Source of the DNA: an uncultured Eubacteriales bacterium
GTDB taxonomy: Bacteria; Bacillota; Clostridia; Oscillospirales; CAG-272
Length of the DNA: 64,000 nt
Assembly: GCA_934476315.1 (NCBI GenBank)
Contig: CAKSNQ010000005.1
Location: forward strand, 10,128 to 74,127
Direction of reading: 5' to 3'
This document shows positions 42,238-50,559 of the stretch, one piece after another (positions within the stretch are counted from its first letter, which is position 1; each line of letters starts with the position of its first letter). The translations under genes and the position numbers were made by a program. The notes beneath the pieces were generated by a model that saw only the letters and a list, made by a program, of their open reading frames with translations, did not search any database and was not told the DNA's origin.

Positions 42238-44175
42238 ATGTTTCAAGTAAAATTTGCAGAAAAAACCATGGAATTTGACGCTCCGCTGACCGTGTTTGAC
42301 GCGGCAAAAGCGGCGGAGCTTGTGACACGCGCCCACATCGTGGCAAAGGTAAACGGCGTTCTGACGGATATGACACACACGCTGGACGGTGACGCGCAGG
42401 TAGAGCTTCTGACCTTTGCCGACCCCGAGGGAAGACATGTGTTCAACCACACGGCATCCCACATTCTCGCCCAGGCGGTCAAGCGTCTCTATCCCAATGC
42501 CAAGGTGACGATCGGTCCTGCGATCGAATCCGGCTTCTATTACGATTTTGACAGCGATGTTCCTTTCACCGCTGAGGTGCTGAAGTCCATCGAGAATGAG
42601 ATGAAGAAAATCGTCAAGGAAAATCTGCTGATTCAGCGCTTTGAGTTACCGCGCGCCGAGGCAATCGCTCTGATGCAGGAGCGCGAGGAACCCTACAAAG
42701 TTCAGCTGATCGAGGAGCTGCCCGAGGGAGAGGTCATCAGCTTCTACCGACAAGGAGAGTACGTCGATCTGTGCGTCGGACCGCACCTGTTTTCGACGGG
42801 AGCTGTCAAAGCGTTCAAACTCACACAGTGCACGGGCGCGTACTGGAAGGGCGATCAGAAAAATAAGCAGTTGCAGAGAATCTACGGCATCGCATTCCCT
42901 ACAAAGGAGGAGTTGAACGCGCATCTGACCGCCGTGGAAGCGGCGAAAAAGCGCGATCACAACAAGATCGGCAGGGAATTGGAGTATTTCACAACGGTGG
43001 ACACGCTCGGGCAGGGGCTTCCCGTTCTGTTGCCGAAGGGCGCCCGCGTCGTTCAGGTGCTTCAGCGCTGGGTGGAGGATAAGGAACAGCGCGAGGGCTA
43101 TTTGCTGACAAAAACACCGCTGATGGCAAAGAGAGAGTTCTTCAAGATTTCCGGACACTGGGATCACTACCTTGATGGCATGTTCGTCATCGGCGACCCG
43201 TTCGATGAAACCAAGGAATGCTTCGCGCTTCGCCCCATGACCTGCCCGTTCCAGTATCAGGTCTATCTGAATAAGAAACGCTCCTACCGCGATCTTCCCA
43301 TGCGGCTGGGCGAAACGTCCACGCTGTTCCGCAATGAGGATTCCGGTGAGATGCATGGTCTGATCCGCGTGCGTCAGTTCACCATCTCCGAGGGACACAA
43401 CATTGTCCGCCCGGATCAGCTTGAGGAGGAATTCAAGCGTTGCCTCGACCTCGCAAAATATTTCCTCGGCACAGTCGGTCTGTTTGAGGACTGCACGTTC
43501 CGCTTCTCACAGTGGGATCCCGCCAACCCGCACAACAAATACGAAGGAACCCCTGAACAGTGGGAGGAAGCGCAGGCGGCGATGAAGCGTATTCTCGACC
43601 ACCTCGGCATCCAGTACTCCATCGGAATCGACGAGGCAGCGTTCTACGGACCGAAGCTGGATATTCAGTACAAGAACGTCCACGGCAAGGAGGACACCCT
43701 CGTCACCATCCAGATTGATATGTTGCTCGCCAAGAAATTCGGGATGGAATATACCGACCGCGACGGCAAGCAGGCGACACCGTATATTCTGCACCGCACC
43801 TCGCTCGGATGCTACGAACGTACGCTTGCGTACCTGCTTGAAAAATATGCAGGCGCTCTGCCGACCTGGATGGCGCCGACGCAGGTCAAGATTCTTCCCA
43901 TCGGCGAGGAGCAGTACGATTACTGCGATCAACTCACCGAAAAGTGCATGGACCTCGGCATCCGCGCCGAAATCGACAAAAGTAACAATACCATCGGATA
44001 CAAAATCCGCGGTGCTCAGACCGAGAAAGTTCCGTATATGCTGGTCATCGGTGCCAAGGAGGTTGCCGAAGGAACCGTTTCCGTTCGCTCGCGTAAGGAC
44101 GGCGAGACGGGAAGTATGGCTTCCGACGCGTTCTTCGATACACTGTTGCAGGAAATCAACGAGAGAAGAAGATAA
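42238..44175 (+). CDS. thrS: Threonyl-tRNA synthetase
   Basis: The 645-aa class II synthetase has, in order, a TGS domain, the second additional editing domain with HTASHILAQAVKRLYP, the catalytic core (MTCPFQYQVY, RLGETSTLFRNEDSGEMHGL, IGIDEAAFYGPKLDIQ) and the anticodon-binding domain. It charges tRNA-Thr. The start is the ATG at 42238 after CGGAGG; the in-frame ATG at 42217 lies before that site. Expression is controlled by the T-box leader. Confidence 0.97.
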   Translation: MFQVKFAEKTMEFDAPLTVFDAAKAAELVTRAHIVAKVNGVLTDMTHTLDGDAQVELLTFADPEGRHVFNHTASHILAQAVKRLYPNAKVTIGPAIESGFYYDFDSDVPFTAEVLKSIENEMKKIVKENLLIQRFELPRAEAIALMQEREEPYKVQLIEELPEGEVISFYRQGEYVDLCVGPHLFSTGAVKAFKLTQCTGAYWKGDQKNKQLQRIYGIAFPTKEELNAHLTAVEAAKKRDHNKIGRELEYFTTVDTLGQGLPVLLPKGARVVQVLQRWVEDKEQREGYLLTKTPLMAKREFFKISGHWDHYLDGMFVIGDPFDETKECFALRPMTCPFQYQVYLNKKRSYRDLPMRLGETSTLFRNEDSGEMHGLIRVRQFTISEGHNIVRPDQLEEEFKRCLDLAKYFLGTVGLFEDCTFRFSQWDPANPHNKYEGTPEQWEEAQAAMKRILDHLGIQYSIGIDEAAFYGPKLDIQYKNVHGKEDTLVTIQIDMLLAKKFGMEYTDRDGKQATPYILHRTSLGCYERTLAYLLEKYAGALPTWMAPTQVKILPIGEEQYDYCDQLTEKCMDLGIRAEIDKSNNTIGYKIRGAQTEKVPYMLVIGAKEVAEGTVSVRSRKDGETGSMASDAFFDTLLQEINERRR

Positions 44176-44221
44176 AATCTTGTTCTTTGCCGCCTGACCG
44201 ACATGTGCGAATAAAAGCAAG

Positions 44222-44261
44222 GGGGTGTGAAAAAATTCAAAAATGAATTTTTTCACACCCC
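44222..44261. repeat. Perfect 17-bp hairpin after thrS
   Basis: GGGGTGTGAAAAAATTC (44222-44238) and its exact complement (44245-44261), loop AAAAAT. No T tract follows on either strand, so it is either a terminator with an unusual tail or an mRNA 3'-end stabiliser. Confidence 0.55.
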
Positions 44262-44393
44262 TACGACGTTGGTCTCGGCAGCTGAACGCCGCCGTTTCGC
44301 CATCCAAAGGGTCGAAAAGTCAAGAATACGGGGCAAAAACGACCAAGATCGCACAAAATGCCCGAAATCCGAAATCCAGACCGACATTTTTGC

Positions 44394-44420
44394 GGGGCTG
44401 TTAATTTAACAGCCCCTTTA
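44394..44420 (+). terminator. Terminator between thrS and the ABC exporter genes
   Basis: GGGGCTGTTAA (44394-44404) and TTAACAGCCCC (44406-44416), followed by TTTATTGT. It stands between convergent transcripts. Confidence 0.7.
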
Positions 44421-44428
44421 TTGTATCA

Positions 44429-46237
44429 TCAGGATTGTTCAAACTGGCTGTTGTACAGCTTTGCGTAAAAACCTCCGGCACTCAGAAGCTCGTCATGCTT
44501 GCCGTGCTCGATGATGTTTCCGTCCTTCATGACCAGAATCACATCAGCGTCCTGAATGGTGGACAGTCGGTGCGCCACGATGAAAGAGGTACGGCCTCTC
44601 ATCAGTTTCGCGAAAGCGTCCTGAATTTTGATTTCCGTCCGCGTATCGATAGAGGAGGTTGCCTCGTCGAGAATCAGCATCGGGGGCAGGCAAAGCATGA
44701 CACGAGTGATGCACAAGAGCTGTTTTTGCCCCTGCGAGAGACTGCCGCCGTCCTCCCCGATGACCGTATCATAGCCGTTCGGGAGGCGCTTGATAAAACT
44801 GTGCGCGTGCGAAGCCCGCGCCGCGGCTTCAATTTCCTCGTCGGTGGCGTCGGGCTTACCCATCGTGATATTCTCGCGGATGGTTCCCGATTTCATCCAG
44901 GTTTCCTGCAGAACCATTCCGTAGCTCTGCCGCAGATTCTTTCGCGTCAGATGGCGGATGTCCACGCCGTCAACCGAAATGCTTCCCTCGTTGACGTCAT
45001 AGAAGCGCATGAGCAGGTTAATCAGCGTCGTCTTTCCGCAACCGGTCGGACCCACGATGGCAATGCGTTGCCCGGATTCCACCCGGAGATTCAGATCGTG
45101 GATAAGCGGGCGCTCCGGAACGTAAGAGAACGCTACATTCTCAAGACCGACATTGCCCCTGACGTCGGTCAGCGGGACACTGTTCGGGTCATCCGGCATG
45201 CGGGCGGGCTGTTCGATCAGCTCAAAAATGCGGGCAGCGCAGGCGAGCGCATTCTGCAGTTCGGTAATAACACCGGAAATTTCATTGAACGGCTTGGTGT
45301 ATTGGTTGGCGTAGGTCAGAAAGCAGGAAAGCTTTCCGACGGTGAATACCGTGCCCGGTTGCAGAACCGTCAGAGCGCCGGTCAGCGCAACACCGGCATA
45401 CACCATAGCGTTGATGAACCGCGTGGAGGGATTGACAAGCGACGAGTAGAACGTCGCGCGCAGAGCGCAGTCGGATAGCTTTTCGTTGACATGGTCAAAG
45501 TGCTCCGCGGTCTGCTTTTCCATGGAAAATGCTTTGACGATTTTTTGGTTTCCGATCATTTCGTCGATCAGCGCCGTCTGCTCGCCGCGCACCTCAGACT
45601 GCGCGCGGAACATGTCATAGGTGTGAGTGGCGATATATTTGGCAACGAAAAGCGAAACAGGAGTCAGTAGTACCACGAGGGCGGTGATGCCCGGGTGCAG
45701 GGTCAGCATGAAAATCAGCGTGCCGAGAATGGTCAGAACTCCGGTAAACAACTGTGTGAATCCAAGAAGCAAGCCATCGGCGAACTGATCGACGTCGGCA
45801 ATGACGCGGCTGACAATCTCTCCGGTCGGCTTGGTGTCGAGGTAGGACAGCGGCAGAACCTGCAAGTGCTCGAACGCATCCCGCCGCGTGTCGCGGATGA
45901 CCTCAAAGGTGATCTTGTTGTTCAGCGTTCCCATCAGCCACTGGCATACCGCGATGATGAGCGCGCTGACGCCGGCACGGATGAGGAACGGGTACAACGC
46001 CTGAAAATCAATTTGTCCTATTCCGATCATCAGGTCAATTGCGTCGCCGATCACGATCGGAATGTAGAGAGTAAGCGCAACGGAGATTCCCGCGAGAAGT
46101 ACAGAGAGAAAAATCAGAGGGCGATAGTGCCGCAGATAGCGGAAGACCTTGGCAAGAGTTTTCCGGCTTTGTTCCGCGGACAGCTTCGGCTTTTTTGGCG
46201 CTTTGGGGGATAATTTCTGTTTTGTTGAGTTTTTCAT
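44429..46237 (-). CDS. ABC exporter half-transporter, catalytically complete subunit
   Basis: The 602-aa protein has six membrane segments, then an ATPase domain with Walker A GPTGCGKTT, signature LSQGQK, Walker B LILDEATSSID and H-loop AHRLSTI. The Walker B Glu and H-loop His are intact. The signature is the variant LSQGQ. It pairs with the 580-aa upstream subunit in a heterodimeric type IV exporter of the BmrCD/LmrCD/TM287-288 kind; the substrate is unknown. The start is uncertain: ATG 46237 has its ribosome site (46269-46275) 31 nt upstream with the hairpin 46251-46268 between. Confidence 0.88.
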   Translation of the reverse strand: MKNSTKQKLSPKAPKKPKLSAEQSRKTLAKVFRYLRHYRPLIFLSVLLAGISVALTLYIPIVIGDAIDLMIGIGQIDFQALYPFLIRAGVSALIIAVCQWLMGTLNNKITFEVIRDTRRDAFEHLQVLPLSYLDTKPTGEIVSRVIADVDQFADGLLLGFTQLFTGVLTILGTLIFMLTLHPGITALVVLLTPVSLFVAKYIATHTYDMFRAQSEVRGEQTALIDEMIGNQKIVKAFSMEKQTAEHFDHVNEKLSDCALRATFYSSLVNPSTRFINAMVYAGVALTGALTVLQPGTVFTVGKLSCFLTYANQYTKPFNEISGVITELQNALACAARIFELIEQPARMPDDPNSVPLTDVRGNVGLENVAFSYVPERPLIHDLNLRVESGQRIAIVGPTGCGKTTLINLLMRFYDVNEGSISVDGVDIRHLTRKNLRQSYGMVLQETWMKSGTIRENITMGKPDATDEEIEAAARASHAHSFIKRLPNGYDTVIGEDGGSLSQGQKQLLCITRVMLCLPPMLILDEATSSIDTRTEIKIQDAFAKLMRGRTSFIVAHRLSTIQDADVILVMKDGNIIEHGKHDELLSAGGFYAKLYNSQFEQS

Positions 46238-46324
46238 TGTATGAGTATAACTTTTGCTTGCGCAAAAGCTCCTTTCTTGCTGAAAATCAGATTTTTGCGG
46301 TGCGGGAGATTCAAACACGAGTCT

Positions 46325-48067
46325 TCAGATCGAAGCCTGATCTTTTTTGAACTGAGACTCGTAAATTTCCCGATAAACCACACAGTTTTTCAACAATTCG
46401 TCGTGGTTTCCGACGCCAACCAGGGCGCCGTCATCCAGAACGAGGATGCGATCGGCGTAGCGCAGAGAGGTTGCGCGTTGTGAAACAAGGAAGACGACAG
46501 GGTGGTAGGACAAGGAGCGGATCGCGTGGCGCAGCGCCGCATCGGTCGCGTAGTCGAGCGCGGAGGAGCTGTCGTCCAGAATCAGGATTTCGGGGCGTCG
46601 GATGAGCGCGCGCGCAATGGTCAGACGCTGCCTTTGACCGCCGGAGAAATTCCGCCCGTTCTGCTCTACCTCAGCATCCAGTCCGCCGGGCTTTCCGTGT
46701 ACGATCTCGGACGCCTGCGCCAGGGACAGCGCCTCCTCCATTTCCTGCTCGGTGGCGTCCTGCTTGCCCCACGCAAGGTTCTCGCGGATTGTCCCCTTGA
46801 ACAGTACCGCCTTTTGCGGCACGATTCCGATGCGCGCCCGAAGGGAAGTGGGAGACCATTCGCGGACGGGAATACCGTCCACCAAAATCTCTCCCCCGGT
46901 CGCGTCGTAAAAGCGCGGAATCAGATTGACCAGCGAGGTCTTGCCGGAGCCGGTTCCGCCGATGACGCCGATGGTTTCCCCTCGCCGCGCGGTGAACGTA
47001 ATATCGCTGAGCGACGGTTCCCCCGCGCCGGGATAACACAGCTCCACATGGTCGAAGCGAACGACCTCGTCGTCCTCACCCGGTGCGGGGATTTCAGATA
47101 CAGGATGCTCGCTGATCGGCATTGAGCAGGGTAGGCGGAGGAGTGCCTCGACCCGGTTCCCGCATGCAACCGCCTTGGTAATGTTGATAATCAGATTAGC
47201 GAACTTGATCAGCTCCACCAGAATCTGCGACATCAGATTATAAAGGGCGACGACCTCACCCTTGGATAGCGTCCCCTGGTTCACCCGAATCGCCCCGACG
47301 TAGATCAGAACGACGATGGCAAGATTGATCAGCGCGTAGGAAAGCGGATTGAGCAAGTTGGAAATTCTTCCGACGCGGTTTTGCAGGGTGGTCAGCGCCT
47401 CGTTTTTCTCGTGGAAAGCGTCCTTTTCTTCCTCCTCGCGGCAAAACGCACGGATGACGCGGACGCCCGTCAGATTTTCCCGCGTCGCACCGGTGATTCC
47501 GTCCAGATGGCGCTGAACCTTCTGATACAGCGGCAGGCATACCAGCATGATTGCGAACACAACCGCGAGCAGGACGGGAATGGCGACCGCAAATACAAGC
47601 GCGCCTTTGACGTCGATCGTGAACGCCACGACCATGGCGCCGAACACTACGAACGGCGAGCGCAAAAGCAGGCGAAGCGCCAGGTTCATGCCGGATTGAA
47701 TCTGGTTGGTGTCACTGGTCATGCGGGTAATCATCGTCGAGGCGCCGGCGCGGTCCAGGTCGGCATACGACAGCTCGCCGATATGGGAAAAGAGAGCGTG
47801 ACGGATATGTTTTACAAAACCGACCGACGCTTTGGCGGCGTAATACTGTGCGGTGATCGAGCTGGCAAGCCCGATGATTCCGAGCGCGATCAGAATCAGC
47901 GAATTGGTCAGAATTACTCTCCGGTCGCCGTTTTCAATACCGACATCGATGATGCGCGCCACAACGAGCGGAACGAGCAATTCAAAGCAGGCTTCCAGCA
48001 GCTTGAACAGCGGTCCGAGGATACTTTCCTTTCGGTATGGCTTGAGAAATTTCATCAGATACTTCAT
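46325..48067 (-). CDS. ABC exporter half-transporter, degenerate-site subunit
   Basis: The 580-aa protein has six membrane segments and an ATPase domain with Walker A GGTGSGKTS and a canonical signature FSGGQRQR. Walker B reads LILDDSSSALD, with the catalytic Glu replaced by Asp, and the H-loop reads VSQRATSL, with His replaced by Gln. This is the pattern of the degenerate half of heterodimeric exporters. Its canonical signature completes the active site of the 602-aa partner encoded 88 nt downstream. The ribosome site is weak (GGAAAG). Confidence 0.92.
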   Translation of the reverse strand: MKYLMKFLKPYRKESILGPLFKLLEACFELLVPLVVARIIDVGIENGDRRVILTNSLILIALGIIGLASSITAQYYAAKASVGFVKHIRHALFSHIGELSYADLDRAGASTMITRMTSDTNQIQSGMNLALRLLLRSPFVVFGAMVVAFTIDVKGALVFAVAIPVLLAVVFAIMLVCLPLYQKVQRHLDGITGATRENLTGVRVIRAFCREEEEKDAFHEKNEALTTLQNRVGRISNLLNPLSYALINLAIVVLIYVGAIRVNQGTLSKGEVVALYNLMSQILVELIKFANLIINITKAVACGNRVEALLRLPCSMPISEHPVSEIPAPGEDDEVVRFDHVELCYPGAGEPSLSDITFTARRGETIGVIGGTGSGKTSLVNLIPRFYDATGGEILVDGIPVREWSPTSLRARIGIVPQKAVLFKGTIRENLAWGKQDATEQEMEEALSLAQASEIVHGKPGGLDAEVEQNGRNFSGGQRQRLTIARALIRRPEILILDDSSSALDYATDAALRHAIRSLSYHPVVFLVSQRATSLRYADRILVLDDGALVGVGNHDELLKNCVVYREIYESQFKKDQASI

Positions 48068-48351
48068 ACAGATTCACGCTTTCCGATCCAAGAGATTTGC
48101 CGCGGCACAAAATTGTCGCGGTAACTTTTATAGTATAGCATATTTTCTGTCGATTGAAAAGGGGGGAGCTTGTTTTTTTTACATTGCAGCCGGAAAAAAG
48201 AGTCGGGAAGTTACCGGGCGTCCGCGCGCCGTCATAAAAAATTCGCTCCGCACATATAGTGTGCTGTCGGCGAGCTTGAAATCATGACGCCGTGAGAAAA
48301 AATGAAAAAACCGAAAATCTGGAAACACGGAGAGAGAAAGGAGCGGCGGAC

Positions 48352-49317
48352 ATGAAAAACACTACCTATCTGCCGGAGGGACAGCGGTTGACAACTGCGG
48401 AAAATCTGGAGGTCACATCAACGCTTGCGGGGCTTGAGCGGGCAATGAATACGGGAATGATCGTCGAGGGCGTGGCGAAGCTCTGCGATTCCTCCTTTAA
48501 TCTGACGGTGGACGTCGGCGGATTTGAGGGGTACATGCCTTTTGAGGAGACCGTTTACGACCCGACCGGGCAGCCAATCAAGGACATTGCGGTCATTACA
48601 CGGGTCGGAAAGCCGATCTGCTTTTGCGTGATGGGAGTGGTCAGAGGAGAGGGCGGCGAGAAGCCCCGGCTGCTTTTGTCCCGACGGGCGGCGCAAAGAG
48701 AGTGCTACCACCATTACCTGTCCGAGCTTTGCCCCGGGGATATTATCCCGGCGCGGGTGACACATCTGGAGTCCTTCGGGGCGTTCGTTGACATCGGGTG
48801 CGGAATTGTTTCACTTCTCTCTGTGGACTGCCTCTCAGTTTCGAGAATCCGTCACCCGCGCGAGCGGTTATATCAGGGAATGAATATCCGCGTGGTCGTC
48901 AAAAGCGTAGACGAGACGCGACATCGGTTCTTTGTCAGCATGAGGGAGCTACTCGGCACATGGGAGGAAAACGCCGCGGGATTTGAAGTGGGGCAGACGG
49001 TGACGGGGATCATCCGCAGTGTGGAAAGCTACGGAATCTTCATTGAGTTGACGCCGAATCTTGCCGGTCTGACCGAGCTTCGCGAGGAGTGGAAGGGAAT
49101 GGAATCCTCTCTTATCGGGCAAAGCGCGGCGGTATTTATCAAGAGCATTACGCCGGAACGCATGAAGATCAAACTGGTCATGATCGACGCTTTTTCCGCG
49201 CCGCGCCAGCCGAATTCTCTGAGCTATTACATACCGGAAACGCAGGAGCACCTGGCAAAATGGGTCTATTCACCGGAGCACTGCAACAAATGTGTGGAAA
49301 CAATTTTTGACATCTGA
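48352..49317 (+). CDS. S1 RNA-binding domain protein
   Basis: The 321-aa protein has an N-terminal S1-like unit (residues about 35-115) and two S1 domains, near residues 128-203 (GDIIPARVTHLESFGAFVDIG) and 215-280 (GQTVTGIIRSVESYGIFIEL). It resembles the RPS1/HPF-like S1 proteins of Clostridia, with a role in translation or RNA binding. The ATG follows AAAGGAG. It is not clearly linked to the flanking genes. Confidence 0.82.
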   Translation: MKNTTYLPEGQRLTTAENLEVTSTLAGLERAMNTGMIVEGVAKLCDSSFNLTVDVGGFEGYMPFEETVYDPTGQPIKDIAVITRVGKPICFCVMGVVRGEGGEKPRLLLSRRAAQRECYHHYLSELCPGDIIPARVTHLESFGAFVDIGCGIVSLLSVDCLSVSRIRHPRERLYQGMNIRVVVKSVDETRHRFFVSMRELLGTWEENAAGFEVGQTVTGIIRSVESYGIFIELTPNLAGLTELREEWKGMESSLIGQSAAVFIKSITPERMKIKLVMIDAFSAPRQPNSLSYYIPETQEHLAKWVYSPEHCNKCVETIFDI

Positions 49318-49341
49318 CACAGCTTTGTGTATTTGAAACAA

Positions 49342-49373
49342 AAAACGGCGGTACGGCAGTACTGCCGTTTTTT
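49342..49373 (+). terminator. Terminator of the S1-domain gene
   Basis: AAAACGGC and GCCGTTTT arms around an inner GTA/TAC, followed by TTTTTT (49342-49373). Confidence 0.75.
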
Positions 49374-49528
49374 CGGGGAAAGCGTTGTTTTGCAGGTTCG
49401 GAAAACCGTTGACTTTTCCCGTCCCCGGTGTTATACTGTGACAGGGAGACGGTCGTTTCCGCAATTTTCAACGAATCGAAGGTGTCTCCCGACTTTGGTG
49501 CCGCTCGATGGCGAAACGGAGATTGTTT

Positions 49529-50371
49529 ATGTCTTTTCTGTCAGATGAAACCACATGGGAAGCGCGCGAGGTCATGAACGGACTGCGCGGGGAGGCGGGG
49601 AAGTTTCGGGTCATATACTCCCCCGAGCTTGCCTCTACCAATCAGACGCTGTACGAGATGGGAGCCGCAGGTGCCGCGGATGGCACGGTCGTCATTGCCG
49701 GGCATCAGACCTCAGGGCGCGGACGCATGCGCCGGGCTTTCTTTTCACCAGACCGAACCGGACTGTACATGAGCCTGCTGTTACGGCGCCCGATTCCTTT
49801 TTCCGACGCGGTCTATCTCACGCCGGCGGCGGCGGTGGCAACGGCAGGTGCCATTGAAGCACTCTCCGGGGAACAGGCGAAAATCAAGTGGGTCAATGAT
49901 ATCTACATAAATGAGCGAAAGGTGTGCGGGATTCTGACAGAAACGGCAATCAACGCCGCTGACAATGCGCGCTCCTTTGCGTTTGCCGTCATCGGGATCG
50001 GCGTGAATATCACACCACCCTGCGACGGTTTTCCCGATGCGATTTCAGACGTCGCGGGCGTTGCTTTCCGCGATGCTCAGAATACGGAAAATCTGAAATT
50101 CCGCTTGGCGGCGGAGATTTTGAACCGCCTTTCCGAGTTGCTACCCAACCTTGCTTCTCACGCGTTTCTGGCGGAGTATCGGGAGCGCTCGATGATTCTC
50201 GGACACTCCGTGACGGTTCTGCGAGGCGATACGGCTACCTCGGCTCTGGCGCTGAGTATTGATGACAGATGTCGCCTTGTCGTGCGATACGCGGACGGTC
50301 ATACGGAGGCTCTCGACAGCGGCGAGGTCAGTATTAAAGCCAAAAGGGGCAGCAGGGAAGCCGGAAACTGA
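49529..50371 (+). CDS. birA: Biotin--[acetyl-CoA-carboxylase] ligase
   Basis: The 280-aa protein has the biotin-protein-ligase core: HQTSGRGRMRRAFFS (GRGR motif, biotinyl-AMP binding), KWVNDIYINERKVCGIL (catalytic Lys) and IGIGVN. It lacks the N-terminal HTH that gives BirA of some species repressor activity, so it is a monofunctional ligase. The ATG at 49529 follows CGGAG; an upstream in-frame ATG lies before it. Confidence 0.92.
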   Translation: MSFLSDETTWEAREVMNGLRGEAGKFRVIYSPELASTNQTLYEMGAAGAADGTVVIAGHQTSGRGRMRRAFFSPDRTGLYMSLLLRRPIPFSDAVYLTPAAAVATAGAIEALSGEQAKIKWVNDIYINERKVCGILTETAINAADNARSFAFAVIGIGVNITPPCDGFPDAISDVAGVAFRDAQNTENLKFRLAAEILNRLSELLPNLASHAFLAEYRERSMILGHSVTVLRGDTATSALALSIDDRCRLVVRYADGHTEALDSGEVSIKAKRGSREAGN

Positions 50372-50413
50372 AAAATTCCAGACAAAGGAAAAAAACAAAG
50401 AACTCACGAACAC

Positions 50414-50442
50414 TTGACACATAAGTTTTTGTGTGCTATAAT
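50414..50442 (+). promoter_or_regulatory. Promoter of the exopolysaccharide-control operon
   Basis: TTGACA (50414-50419), 17-nt spacer, TATAAT (50437-50442); consensus boxes, about 70 nt before the first mini-ORF. Confidence 0.9.
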
Positions 50443-50504
50443 AAAGAAAAGCTCTGAGAATTTTGACTGTCTGGCTTTGGTTATGTCGCTTTTTCTGATA
50501 AATG

Positions 50505-50559
50505 AAAGGAGCATGACGTTTTGTTTGAACACAATATCTCTGCGGTGTGTGCTTCATGA
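50505..50559 (+). promoter_or_regulatory. Leader mini-ORF coupled to the CapD/PglF-type gene
   Basis: AAAGGAG (50505-50511) is 9 nt before a TTG (50521) that opens a 12-codon frame (LFEHNISAVCAS). Its TGA (50557-50559) overlaps the ATG of the dehydratase at 50556 as ATGA. The main gene has no nearer ribosome site. Confidence 0.5.

Noticed and set aside
44435..45478. Plus-strand 347-codon open frame opposite the ABC subunit
   Set aside because: Shadow; the minus-strand frame holds all ABC ATPase motifs.
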